A stretch of 64,000 nt of DNA. Origin: Lachnospiraceae bacterium 10-1 (GTDB lineage: Bacteria > Bacillota > Clostridia > Lachnospirales > Lachnospiraceae). Each line of letters opens with the position of its first letter. The first letter of the stretch is position 1. The notes under the pieces are model-generated. The model was not told the DNA's origin, did not search any database, and worked only from the letters and a program-made list of their open reading frames with translations. Shown here in pieces: positions 39,532 to 48,109 of this stretch. Where the stretch lies: positions 514,937-578,936 of the forward strand of contig KE159799.1 of assembly GCA_000403495.2 (NCBI GenBank). The letters are read 5' to 3'. Made by a program: the position numbers and the translations under genes.

Positions 39532-40317
39532 TCAATCCTTTAACTTAAATATTCTTTCCGTGTTCTTTCTGGCATTCTCCACTAATACCTCTTCTGCAAC
39601 CTTCATATATTTTGCTAAATCTTTAACCACATATTTAATATTCTGGGGTACATTTGTCCTGTCAAGACCAGGAACGTTTTTAGGCGTCAGATAAGGTGCA
39701 TCAGTCTCCACCAGAATCCGATCCAGAGGAATCAATCGTACAGCTTCCCTCAATTCTTTCCCACGTCGTTCATCACAAATCCATCCGGTAATTCCGATTG
39801 AGAAGCCCATTGACAAATATCTGTCCAATGTTGCCTTATCTCCAGTAAAGCAATGTACAACAGATTTTTTACAAATATCAGGATGCTTTTTGAACCTCTT
39901 TATAAAATCATCTGCTGCACTCCTCTCATGCAAAAATAATGGCTTATCTAATTTCTCTGCAAGAACAATATGTTTTTCCAGACATCTTACCTGATTTTCT
40001 TTTGTAGAAAACATTCTATCATAGTCTAAACCACATTCCCCAACTGCAACTATCTTATTATTTTCAGATAAAATTTTCTCAATTTTTTGAAAGTCTTCCT
40101 GCTTTGCCTGGTCCGCATTATGAGGATGTATTCCTGCGGTTCCAAAAACTTCATGTCTTTTTACAAATTCATCAATTTTACTATTTTCTTTTGAATCTGT
40201 TCCAGTTAAAATACAACATACTCCACTATCTGCTGCATCCTTAATTATTTTTTCAGGTTCCGGAAATTGCCTGCAAAATAAATTTAATCCTATATCATAA
40301 TATTTTGTATCATGCAT
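39532..40317 (-). CDS. TatD-family metal-dependent hydrolase
   Basis: 261 residues from ATG 40317. Metal-site motifs of TatD DNases: G-I-H-P-H-N-A-D, V-A-V-G-E-C-G-L-D-Y, L-F-L-H-E-R, V-V-H-C-F-T-G and V-E-T-D-A-P-Y-L-T-P. The N-terminal D-I-G-L-N-L-F replaces the usual D-x-H-x-H with D-I-G-L-N, so the first metal ligand pair is altered, as in some divergent TatD paralogues. It is likely a 3-prime exonuclease/deoxyribonuclease or related phosphodiesterase. First host gene after the prophage. Confidence 0.85.
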   Translation of the reverse strand: MHDTKYYDIGLNLFCRQFPEPEKIIKDAADSGVCCILTGTDSKENSKIDEFVKRHEVFGTAGIHPHNADQAKQEDFQKIEKILSENNKIVAVGECGLDYDRMFSTKENQVRCLEKHIVLAEKLDKPLFLHERSAADDFIKRFKKHPDICKKSVVHCFTGDKATLDRYLSMGFSIGITGWICDERRGKELREAVRLIPLDRILVETDAPYLTPKNVPGLDRTNVPQNIKYVVKDLAKYMKVAEEVLVENARKNTERIFKLKD

Positions 40318-40401
40318 AATCTTTATTCCTTCTTGCCTTTCCCTTTGCAAAATGTTCCGCTTAAAACTAAATTTTCCGTATATAAAATAATAAAGAGACA
40401 T

Positions 40402-40745
40402 CGCATTCTATAGTAAATAGATCATAGATGCAGCATCCCATTTATGCTAATTTTTATATCCGGCCTTTTTCATTTTTTGCTCAAATTCCTCTTCACTCAC
40501 TGCTCATGCCTGTCGTGTGAACCACCTCCTTTTCAATTTCTGATCCGGATGGAATTGCATACTCTCTCGTTTTCTCCCGTAAAATGCCAATTATCTCTTA
40601 ATTTTATTATATTCTTTCAACCAGCTTTTATCAATTTGTTTCTATTCGGAACATTCTAAAATAATTCTAAAAGCTAAGCATAGTGCGATTTGAAAAAATG
40701 CAGAAAAAAACCACTCTTGGATTTACAAGAATGGTTTTTTCTATA
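40402..40745 (-). other. gene-poor stretch between tatD and tRNA-Pro
   Basis: On the minus strand a promoter TTGATA (40629-40634), 17 bp, TATAAT (40606-40611) faces tatD. Below it, after AAGGAGG, a 17-codon frame (GTG 40500 to stop 40447) reads S-E-E-E-F-E-Q-K-M-K-K-A-G-Y-K-N. It may be a mini-gene, a leader peptide or a decayed gene start. No larger gene is seen. Confidence 0.4.
40704..40740 (-). terminator. terminator after tRNA-Pro
   Basis: AAAAAACCA-TCTTG with CAAGA-TGGTTTTTT arms around a GATTTA loop, with T/A runs on both sides; six nt from the tRNA 3-prime end. Confidence 0.7.
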
Positions 40746-40818
40746 TCGGAGTGACAAGACTTGAACTTGCGGCCTCTACTTCCCTAAAGTAGCGCTCTAC
40801 CACCTGAGCCACACCCCG
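40746..40818 (-). tRNA. tRNA-Pro (anticodon AGG)
   Basis: Full cloverleaf: acceptor CGGGGTG/CACTCCG, D arm G-C-T-C-A-G-G-T-G-G-T-A-G-A-G-C, anticodon stem CTACT/AGTAG with loop TTAGGGA (anticodon AGG), and T arm containing GTTCAAGTC. The CCA end is not encoded. A34 would be edited to inosine only if a TadA enzyme accepts it. Own promoter upstream. Confidence 0.9.
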
Positions 40819-40831
40819 AAACGCAAGTTAT

Positions 40832-40860
40832 ATTATATATGGTATTAATAATAAAATCAA
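40832..40860 (-). promoter_or_regulatory. promoter of tRNA-Pro
   Basis: TTGATT (40855-40860), 17 bp, TATAAT (40832-40837) on the minus strand, about 14 nt before the tRNA 5-prime end. Confidence 0.75.
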
Positions 40861-40965
40861 GCCCTATTTTCAATTTTCATAACTTATTTTTTCCGGCATC
40901 AGCTTTATACTCTCCAGGTCTTCTTTTATCAGCCAGTTCTGATTTTTTAAGATACATTCTGCCCT

Positions 40966-41970
40966 CTATCTTACTCCCTTGTCATAAGGAATTCCTTCTG
41001 CCCTGGGCGCCCTTGAGTTCTTAGATGTAAGCGCCAGCACAACTAACGTTACTACATAGGGCAGCATACCATAAACATATGTGCTTATCCCCAGTTCCGC
41101 TAACAAATATACTCCATCATTATTAATGTCAAGTGTGCTGAAGCAGGCAGCAATACATTTAAGCAGACCAAACAAAAAACCCGCCGCTGCAATATTTAGC
41201 GGCTTCCAGTTGCCAAATATCATAACTGCCAGTGCCAGAAATCCAAACCCTGCAACATCACCCGTCGAAGCGCCATTTGATGTTGTCAGCGTATAAATAA
41301 AGCCTCCCATACCTGCCAGTGCCCCGCCAATTGTTGTACCAACGTATCTCATTATGTACACATTGATTCCCACACTGTCCGCCGCCTGGGGATGTTCGCC
41401 ACAGGCACGCAGTCTTAAACCGAATTTTGTAGTATATAATAGAATTGACAACAAAATATAAATAGCAATTCCTATATAATTTGTTAAATAAAATTTATCC
41501 AAAAATACGGAGCCAATGGTGCCTAAGTCAGAAGATCTTGAAAATCCTAAGTCTGTCTTAAAGATCATAAACCATGACGGTGCATCATATGCCAAATTAA
41601 GAGTTCCCTGATTAAATAACAAATTGATCAGAAACAATACGATTGCAGGTGCCAATAAGTTAAGCGCCATTCCACCTATCGTCTGATCCGCCTTCATGGT
41701 AACTGCCGAAAAGCTGAGCAGCAGAGAAAATACTGCCCCCACAAATGCAGTGAGCAAAAGTGTCAGCAAAAGCAAAGCCTGTGCATTTTCTTTATCCCAT
41801 CCGCCTAGCTGCATGGAGCGTACAAACCATGCACCTACAAATGCCCCCATTATCATAATACCTTCCAGTGCAAGATTAATCACTCCGCTTCGCTCAGAAA
41901 ACACACCTCCTAATGCAATCAGAATCAATGGAACAAAAAATATGAATGTCTGTTGTAATAAGAATGTCAT
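40966..41970 (-). CDS. nucleoside ABC transporter permease (NupQ/YufQ type)
   Basis: 334 residues with about nine hydrophobic segments, starting F-L-L-Q-Q-T-F-I-F-F-V-P-L-I-L. The G-V-F-S-E-R-S-G-V-I-N-L-A-L-E-G signature is that of BPD_transp_2 permeases for nucleosides, as is the G-E-H-P-Q-A-A-D-S-V-G-I motif. With the neighbouring permease it makes the membrane channel for nucleosides delivered by the BMP lipoprotein. The 4-nt overlap with its partner gene implies coupled translation. Last gene of the operon. Confidence 0.92.
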   Translation of the reverse strand: MTFLLQQTFIFFVPLILIALGGVFSERSGVINLALEGIMIMGAFVGAWFVRSMQLGGWDKENAQALLLLTLLLTAFVGAVFSLLLSFSAVTMKADQTIGGMALNLLAPAIVLFLINLLFNQGTLNLAYDAPSWFMIFKTDLGFSRSSDLGTIGSVFLDKFYLTNYIGIAIYILLSILLYTTKFGLRLRACGEHPQAADSVGINVYIMRYVGTTIGGALAGMGGFIYTLTTSNGASTGDVAGFGFLALAVMIFGNWKPLNIAAAGFLFGLLKCIAACFSTLDINNDGVYLLAELGISTYVYGMLPYVVTLVVLALTSKNSRAPRAEGIPYDKGVR

Positions 41971-43151
41971 TGCTGTACCTCCTTTTTTCTCTTTCTACTG
42001 CTTAACATGTCCTGAAAAAATTTAGTAAAGGCACATAAATATACAATTGCTGCAATGATAATGTCTGCATTGTATTTATTAAACACTGTCAGGTTTCCAA
42101 GCTGGCTGCCTGAAATATCAAGATATGCCATAAATAGTCCTGCAAAGATACACCCCACCGGATTACAGCTTGCCAAAAGTGCAACAGGTATACCATTGAT
42201 CCCCACCGCCGGCAGTGACATTGACGTATGCCAGTAAAATTCCACATTACCGCTCAGGTAATATAATGCTGCACCTGCCGCTGCCAAACCTCCTGATAAC
42301 GCCATAGATAATACGATATTTCTTTTTTCGTTCATACCTGCCATCCTGGCAGCATTTTTATTGCTCCCACAGGAACGCAGTTCAAATCCTAATACGGACT
42401 TTGTAATCATAAAGTAACAAATCACTGCAAATGTAATTGCTGCTAATATCCCAAGATTGACGCTGCTGCTGCCAAATAATGTATTCAGTCCGGCCTTCAC
42501 TGTAGAAACACCATTGGTACTTAATTTAAGTGTATACCCGCTTTTCCCATAATCAACCTGATTAATAAAGCTGCTTCCGTCAAAAAGCATAGTCACAAGA
42601 TTTGCCGCAATCCAGTTGGTCATTATACAGGTAATCACTTCGTTTACATTCAAAAAAGCTTTGAATAATCCCGGAATGCATCCCCACAATGCGCCTGCTG
42701 CCACAGCGACTGCAAAGGCTGCTATCCATACAATCCATGCCGGCACTACTTCAGTGTCAATGGATAGTCCCACTATAATAGCCGCTGCTGTTCCTGCCAG
42801 ATACTGCCCTGCTGCGCCAATATTAAACAATCCCGTCTTGTATGCCAGGGCTACGGACAATCCTGTCATGATAAGGGGTGTTGCACGGAACAGCATGTCT
42901 CCTATCAGCTTTCCGTTTATACCAAACATTAACCTGCCGCTTTCACTTTTTCCCAGATTAAACACCCCTGCAAGCATTACACGAAACCCGTCAAATGCCG
43001 AAGAAAAACTGATATTGCTTATGCACAATGCAGTAATAAAAAGAAGAATTCCGCCAAAGACAAATCCAATTAAGATTGAAATAAAAGAAGCAGATACCCG
43101 CTTTGTGCCTTCATTATTAATATCAAATATATTTTTTAAATATTTAGGCAT
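41967..43151 (-). CDS. nucleoside ABC transporter permease (NupP/YufP type)
   Basis: 394 residues from ATG 43151 (GAAAGGAACAAAGATC upstream). Multiple membrane segments with Y-K-T-G-L-F-N-I-G-A-A-G-Q (the paired permease version of the E-R-S-G motif) and R-S-C-G-S-N-K-N-A-A-R-M-A-G-M, the EAA-like coupling loop that docks on the ATPase. Overlaps the ATPase gene by 8 nt. Confidence 0.92.
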   Translation of the reverse strand: MPKYLKNIFDINNEGTKRVSASFISILIGFVFGGILLFITALCISNISFSSAFDGFRVMLAGVFNLGKSESGRLMFGINGKLIGDMLFRATPLIMTGLSVALAYKTGLFNIGAAGQYLAGTAAAIIVGLSIDTEVVPAWIVWIAAFAVAVAAGALWGCIPGLFKAFLNVNEVITCIMTNWIAANLVTMLFDGSSFINQVDYGKSGYTLKLSTNGVSTVKAGLNTLFGSSSVNLGILAAITFAVICYFMITKSVLGFELRSCGSNKNAARMAGMNEKRNIVLSMALSGGLAAAGAALYYLSGNVEFYWHTSMSLPAVGINGIPVALLASCNPVGCIFAGLFMAYLDISGSQLGNLTVFNKYNADIIIAAIVYLCAFTKFFQDMLSSRKRKKEVQQ

Positions 43152-44703
43152 GATCTTTGTTCCTTTCTGCCGGAGTATCTCTTTTTGCACCGGCCATGTA
43201 AAGTCCAAGTTCTTCCGGGGTGGTTTCTTCAGGGTTCAATTCACCTACTATTTCTCCCTCATACATAACAAGTATTCTGTCAGACAGATCCATCACTTCA
43301 TCCAGTTCAAAAGAAACCAGCAAAACAGCTTTTTCATTATTTCTTTGATTGATAATCTGGTTGTGTATGTATTCTATCGCCGCCACATCCAGTCCTCTTG
43401 TAGGGTGTACCGCAATAAGCAGGTCATCATCTTTATTGATTTCACGGGCAATAATTGCTTTCTGCTGATTTCCTCCTGACATACTTCTTGCCGGAGTTTC
43501 CGCCCCCTTGCCAGCCCTTACATCAAAGGATGCGATCAAACCATCCGCATGCTCCCGCTCTATTTTCCTGTCAATGAATCCTTTCTCATTAAATGGCTTT
43601 TTATAGTAATTGTGTAAAATCAGATTGTCTTCCAGAGAAAAATCCAGAACCAGTCCATACTTATGCCTGTCCTCCGGAATACAGCTCATTCCGGCAATGC
43701 CTCTTTCCCTTATGGAAACATTTGATATATCTTTCTCATTCAGCAAGACTTTTCCGCCTGTCAGCTTATCAATCCCTGTCAGTCCATAAACCAGTTCGCT
43801 CTGTCCATTTCCATCAATGCCTGCAATACAAACTACTTCCCCCTGACGAATTTCCATGCTCACATTTTTAACCGCATCCGCTTTATGATAATGACTTGCT
43901 ACTGACATATTTTCAACTTTAAGAACAGTTTTTCCGGGCTTTAAATCTTTTTTGTCCACATGAAATGAAACGCTGCGGCCTACCATCATGGATGTCAGCT
44001 CTTCTTTTGTCGTCTCATTTACATTTACCGTTCCAATGTATTTGCCTTTCCGCAGTACGGAACATCTGTCGGCAGCCTCCATAATTTCATTGAGCTTATG
44101 GGTAATAAATAATATACTTTTGCCTTCAGCCGCCAGATTTTTCATAATTTTAATTAATTCGGAAATTTCCTGCGGCGTCAACACCGCAGTAGGTTCATCA
44201 AAGATTAATATTTCATTTTCACGATACAGCATTTTAAGTATCTCCACACGCTGCTGCATTCCCACCAAAATATCCTCAACAGCGGCATCAACGTCCACTT
44301 TCAGTCCATACTTTGAAGACAGCTCCATTACTTTCTTTTTTGCCTGTTTTTTTTGAAGAAAGCCAAGCTTATTGGGTTCTATTCCCAAAATAATATTTTC
44401 CAGCACAGTAAAGCACTCCACTAACTTAAAATGCTGGTGAACCATGCCTATTCCAAGCCGGTTTGCATCATTTGGATTTTTAATATGCACACATTCACCG
44501 TCTTTTCTGATTTCTCCCTCTTCCGGCTGATACAAGCCAAATAAAACACTCATCAGTGTGGATTTTCCTGCACCATTCTCCCCTAAAAGTGCATGAATTT
44601 CTCCCTTTTTCAATTGTATCGTTATATGGTCATTGGCTTTAATTCCCGGAAAAGTCTTCGTAATGTCTATCATTTCTATTGCATATTCACCAGCCATCTT
44701 CAA
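43144..44703 (-). CDS. nucleoside ABC transporter ATP-binding protein (NupO/YufO type)
   Basis: 519 residues, two fused ABC domains. Domain 1: Walker A G-E-N-G-A-G-K-S at 41-48, signature region V-G-M-Q-Q-R-V-E, Walker B L-I-F-D-E-P. Domain 2: degenerate P-loop G-I-D-G-N-G-Q-S-E-L and signature M-S-G-G-N-Q-Q-K. This asymmetric build is typical of ribose/nucleoside importers. It powers uptake with the two permeases downstream. Confidence 0.94.
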   Translation of the reverse strand: MKMAGEYAIEMIDITKTFPGIKANDHITIQLKKGEIHALLGENGAGKSTLMSVLFGLYQPEEGEIRKDGECVHIKNPNDANRLGIGMVHQHFKLVECFTVLENIILGIEPNKLGFLQKKQAKKKVMELSSKYGLKVDVDAAVEDILVGMQQRVEILKMLYRENEILIFDEPTAVLTPQEISELIKIMKNLAAEGKSILFITHKLNEIMEAADRCSVLRKGKYIGTVNVNETTKEELTSMMVGRSVSFHVDKKDLKPGKTVLKVENMSVASHYHKADAVKNVSMEIRQGEVVCIAGIDGNGQSELVYGLTGIDKLTGGKVLLNEKDISNVSIRERGIAGMSCIPEDRHKYGLVLDFSLEDNLILHNYYKKPFNEKGFIDRKIEREHADGLIASFDVRAGKGAETPARSMSGGNQQKAIIAREINKDDDLLIAVHPTRGLDVAAIEYIHNQIINQRNNEKAVLLVSFELDEVMDLSDRILVMYEGEIVGELNPEETTPEELGLYMAGAKRDTPAERNKDHA

Positions 44704-44737
44704 GTCCCTGCCCTTTACATTTTTCGCAAATATCTAT

Positions 44738-45883
44738 TTATTCTACAAATTCAACCGTAACATTGCTGAAAGTCTCTGTTCCGCCAAGAAATCCTTCAAA
44801 GTCATAGCTCACCTTATAGGTACCGTCGATAATTCCCTTAGTCAGTGCGTCGTAATCCTCTTGCGTAAACTTTTCAAATCTGGATGTTTCCATAGGAAGT
44901 CCTGTTGCATTTTCCTCAATGCCCAGCCAGGTATCTCCCTGTACCTCTTCCCATTTGTTTTCAAAATATTTTGTCAGTGCAAGATTAACGGATGCTTCCA
45001 ATCCCTTTAAGGAAGATGTAATAACTGTTTCTGAATCTTTCGACTGATCAACGTCTCCACCTATGGTATATCCATTGTTTGCTGCGGCTGCTGCAAATAC
45101 ACTGTTACACATAGTTCCGCCATATGGCATAACTAATTCCGTTCCTTGGGCAAACCATCCATTCACCATAGTCTGCAGGGAATCAGATGCAGAATATGCC
45201 TCTCCATACAAATAGCTGTATTTGATGGTTACATTAACTCCCATTTCAGCAGCTGCTGCATTTGCACCCTGTACGAAACCATAACCACATCTGTTTACCG
45301 CAGGGTTTCCACCACCGCCTCCGCCACAGAATCCAAGCTTTGTGAGTCCATCCTTTACTACCGAATAACCAGCCATGAACCCTGACTGCTCCTCATGATA
45401 GTAAATTCCTGCCACATTTTCTAATCCTACATCCCATCCGTCAATAAAAACAAATTTTACTTCCGGATGTTCCGTTGCAGCCTGATATAACGCTTCGTAC
45501 TGCATATAGCCCGGCGTTACTATGATTTCTGCCCCATTATCAATTGCTGCAATCATAGCATCATATCTGTCACTGTCAGTTGCTTCATTTCCATTTGCCG
45601 GCTGATAATATTTGTAAGAATATCCCTTTTCACTTGCAAAGCATTTTACACCATTCCATGTGCCTTCATTAAAATTGCCATCTTTTAACTGTGCCACATC
45701 AGTTACCATTGCAACTACATATTTGCCATCTTCTGATTCCATTGTGTCGCTGATATCATCGGCTGTTATTTCACCTTCCGGCTTCTGCTCCGAAGCGTCT
45801 TCCTTTTTGCTGCCGCAGGCGGTAACGCCTGCCACAAGCATAACTGCCAACAGCACTGACAAAATCCCTTTTCTTTTCTTCAT
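44738..45883 (-). CDS. BMP-family nucleoside-binding lipoprotein
   Basis: 381 residues. The signal peptide ends in lipobox V-T-A-C with Cys23 lipidated. BMP fold: V-A-M-V-T-D-V-A-Q-L-K-D-G-N-F-N, then Y-H-E-E-Q-S-G-F-M-A-G-Y and G-F-C-G-G-G-G-G-G. The protein captures nucleosides outside the membrane (PnrA/TmpC/Med family) for the ABC transporter genes that follow. An acidic linker (K-K-E-D-A-S-E-Q-K-P) follows the Cys. GGAGGAAACGAAT precedes the ATG. Confidence 0.93.
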   Translation of the reverse strand: MKKRKGILSVLLAVMLVAGVTACGSKKEDASEQKPEGEITADDISDTMESEDGKYVVAMVTDVAQLKDGNFNEGTWNGVKCFASEKGYSYKYYQPANGNEATDSDRYDAMIAAIDNGAEIIVTPGYMQYEALYQAATEHPEVKFVFIDGWDVGLENVAGIYYHEEQSGFMAGYSVVKDGLTKLGFCGGGGGGNPAVNRCGYGFVQGANAAAAEMGVNVTIKYSYLYGEAYSASDSLQTMVNGWFAQGTELVMPYGGTMCNSVFAAAAANNGYTIGGDVDQSKDSETVITSSLKGLEASVNLALTKYFENKWEEVQGDTWLGIEENATGLPMETSRFEKFTQEDYDALTKGIIDGTYKVSYDFEGFLGGTETFSNVTVEFVE

Positions 45884-45911
45884 ATTCGTTTCCTCCTTTG
45901 ATTTTCTTTCC

Positions 45912-46982
45912 TTAAATTAGTGCCTGATTAATAATCGGTCCTGCTTCATAATATGCATACAGGTTAGTAGGAACAAAAATTCCTCTGTCAGTGACTACTC
46001 CGTCACACAGCTTGGGCGGTGTAATGTCAAATGCAGGATAAAATCCCTTTACTCCTTCCATTGTTAATTTCGTTCCCATAGACTCCATTACCAGCTGCGG
46101 ATCTCTTTCCTCAATCGTAACCGAATCAATATTGGGATGGGACAAATTCGGCGTTCCTGTAACATAATATGGTATGCCCCAATATTGACATCCTAATGCA
46201 ATTTGAAATGTACCAATTTTATTAACTACATAACCGTCCATTGTTATCACATCGGCCGCAGAAGTAAACACGTCTACTTTTTTGGCTTTTAAAACATAAG
46301 CCGGCATATTGTCCGTAATAACAGTCACATCAAATCCCATGTCACAGCCTACACTGGCAGTCAGCCTTGCTCCCTGATAATAGGGTCTTGTCTCCGCACA
46401 GATCATTTTAATTTCTTTTCCCTGCCGGCGGCATGCAGTCAGCATTGTTCCTATAATTGTTTCTCCAAAACACTGCGTCATTACAGTACCGCCATCAGGT
46501 ATTTTTTCTGCCAGATAGCGCCCTGTAGGCATATATTTCTTATAGGTATCATTAATATAGTTAAATGCATATTCCTGCAATGCATCAACAAGCTGTTGTC
46601 CTGCCCTGCCTTCCTGTAAGCATTTTTCGGCTGCTTCCATGGCGCCGCCTGTAACAAGCTGCATTTTTTCGGAAGTTGTGGGCCTGGCATGTGACAGTGC
46701 ATACTCTGCCTTTTTCAGATATTCCCTGATCTCATCAATGCTCTTTTGCCTGACTTCATAGGCTGCCAGCGCCATCCCCATTGCTGCCGCTGTATAAGGC
46801 CCCGCACTTTGCGTCACCATATCTGCAATTGCCTGTGCAACTTCTGTGTAAGAGCGGCATACTACAAATTCTGTTTTCACAGGATAAATTCTCCGGTCCA
46901 GAATCCTTACACAGCCGTCCTCATACCATGCAACATTTTCATATTGAAGCAAAAACCCCATTCCTTCATCTGCTCTTTTCAT
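45912..46982 (-). CDS. MtnA-like aldose-1-phosphate isomerase
   Basis: 356 residues from ATG 46982 (AAAGGGG 10 nt upstream). Family features of 5-methylthioribose-1-phosphate / ribose-1,5-bisphosphate isomerases: V-M-T-Q-C with Cys171, A-E-T-R-P-Y-Y-Q-G-A-R-L-T at 196-208, and M-D-G-Y-V-V-N-K-I-G-T with Asp249. Cys and Asp are the acid/base pair in MtnA. No methionine-salvage partners (MtnK, MtnB/C/D) are nearby; instead it sits with a nucleoside phosphorylase and a class II aldolase. Conversion of ribose-1-phosphate (or a 5-deoxy analogue) to the ribulose-1-phosphate is inferred. Confidence 0.82.
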   Translation of the reverse strand: MKRADEGMGFLLQYENVAWYEDGCVRILDRRIYPVKTEFVVCRSYTEVAQAIADMVTQSAGPYTAAAMGMALAAYEVRQKSIDEIREYLKKAEYALSHARPTTSEKMQLVTGGAMEAAEKCLQEGRAGQQLVDALQEYAFNYINDTYKKYMPTGRYLAEKIPDGGTVMTQCFGETIIGTMLTACRRQGKEIKMICAETRPYYQGARLTASVGCDMGFDVTVITDNMPAYVLKAKKVDVFTSAADVITMDGYVVNKIGTFQIALGCQYWGIPYYVTGTPNLSHPNIDSVTIEERDPQLVMESMGTKLTMEGVKGFYPAFDITPPKLCDGVVTDRGIFVPTNLYAYYEAGPIINQALI

Positions 46983-47009
46983 ACTAACCATACCCCTTTC
47001 ACAAATTTT

Positions 47010-47435
47010 TTACCTTTTCTCCTTCTGCAATATTTGCGAACTGAATGCAACAGGCTGAAGTTCACATAAAGTATACTCCTTATACTCTTTTGGTGTTTTG
47101 GCCAGAAAAATTTTAAATGTATTGTAATCACAAAATTCCATCATCACCTGCCGGCAGATTCCGCATGGCGGAAAATAATCCAGCTCTTTAGCCTTCTCAT
47201 GTCCCCCAACAACAGCAATTGCGCTAAATTTCCGTTCCCCTTCGCTGACTGCTTTAAAAAAAGCGGTTCTCTCAGCACAGTTCGTTGGTCCATATGCTAT
47301 ATTTTCAATATTGCATCCCGTATACACTTTACCATTTTCAGCAAGAAGTGCAGCTCCCACCTTATGACGGGAATAAGGAGCATATGCCTGCTTTCTTGCC
47401 TCAAATGCGGTAAGAATCAATTCATCCCTTTTCAT
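47010..47435 (-). CDS. cdd: cytidine deaminase
   Basis: 141 residues, the normal length of tetrameric zinc Cdd. Substrate loop A-Y-A-P-Y-S-R-H-K-V-G-A-A-L; zinc ligands in C-A-E-R-T-A (Cys53 with catalytic Glu) and P-P-C-G-I-C-R-Q. It converts cytidine/deoxycytidine to uridine, feeding the uridine-phosphorylase-like enzyme of the operon. The start has a GGAGGAGCCGG ribosome site. Confidence 0.95.
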   Translation of the reverse strand: MKRDELILTAFEARKQAYAPYSRHKVGAALLAENGKVYTGCNIENIAYGPTNCAERTAFFKAVSEGERKFSAIAVVGGHEKAKELDYFPPCGICRQVMMEFCDYNTFKIFLAKTPKEYKEYTLCELQPVAFSSQILQKEKR

Positions 47436-47454
47436 CCGGCTCCTCCCAGTTTTT

Positions 47455-48096
47455 CTATTTCATCCTTTGGCGAAAAATTTCCAACTGTTCTTCCGGAATC
47501 TCTCCAACTGTTCCCACCGTACTTGCAAGGTAATAGATACGCGCGGCATCTTCTATGTAAACTGCTGTTATATATGCACTTTCAATCTCTTCACCAATTG
47601 CAACTGCTCCATGATTTTTTAAAAGGCACCCCTTTCTCCCCTCTAATGCCTTAACAGCTTCTATCCCTACTTTTTCGTCGCCTGGAAGGGCAAACCCTGC
47701 CACCTGGACAGTATCTCCAATAGAGGGCAGCATTTCCACTAAAATCATTGGGATTGGCATATTGGCAACTGCAAATGTCGTGGCATAAGGAGAATGAGTA
47801 TGCACCACCGCTTTTATCTCTTTACGCTCTTTATAAATATTGGTATGCAGCTTCCATTCGGAAGAGGGCTGATGCTTTCCCTCCAGCACAGTGCCATCCA
47901 TTGTAATGACAACCATATCTTCACAGGTCATATTTTCATAGGGAATGCTGCTTGGGGTAATATAAATACAGTCATTTTCATCATCATAGATACTAAGGTT
48001 GCCGCTGGTACCTGCAAACAGCTTATTCTCATAAGCTTTCTTTGTATATGTAAGCAGTATTTCCCTGTAGTTTTGTTTGTTCATTCTTTTTTCCAA
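47455..48096 (-). CDS. class II (zinc) aldolase, FucA/AraD superfamily
   Basis: 213 residues (a second ATG at residue 5). Zinc ligands V-V-H-T-H-S-P-Y-A (His-x-His) and K-N-H-G-A-V; catalytic Glu in P-S-S-E-W-K-L-H; phosphate loop G-T-S-G-N-L-S. These give the aldolase rather than epimerase pattern and resemble L-fuculose-1-phosphate aldolase. In this operon the expected substrate is ribulose-1-phosphate or a 5-deoxy analogue, cut to dihydroxyacetone phosphate and an aldehyde. Substrate is inferred from context. Confidence 0.85.
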   Translation of the reverse strand: MEKRMNKQNYREILLTYTKKAYENKLFAGTSGNLSIYDDENDCIYITPSSIPYENMTCEDMVVITMDGTVLEGKHQPSSEWKLHTNIYKERKEIKAVVHTHSPYATTFAVANMPIPMILVEMLPSIGDTVQVAGFALPGDEKVGIEAVKALEGRKGCLLKNHGAVAIGEEIESAYITAVYIEDAARIYYLASTVGTVGEIPEEQLEIFRQRMK

Positions 48097-48109
48097 CCTT
48101 TCAATCTCA

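Noticed and set aside
40447-40500. 17-codon frame before tatD as a firm gene
   Set aside because: It has a promoter and ribosome-site-like sequence but is too short to support without conservation data, so it is only mentioned in the intergenic entry.
40746-40818. tRNA-Pro as attachment site of the prophage or element
   Set aside because: No tRNA fragment duplication was seen at either element, and tatD plus intergenic DNA lie between the tRNA and the mobile DNA.
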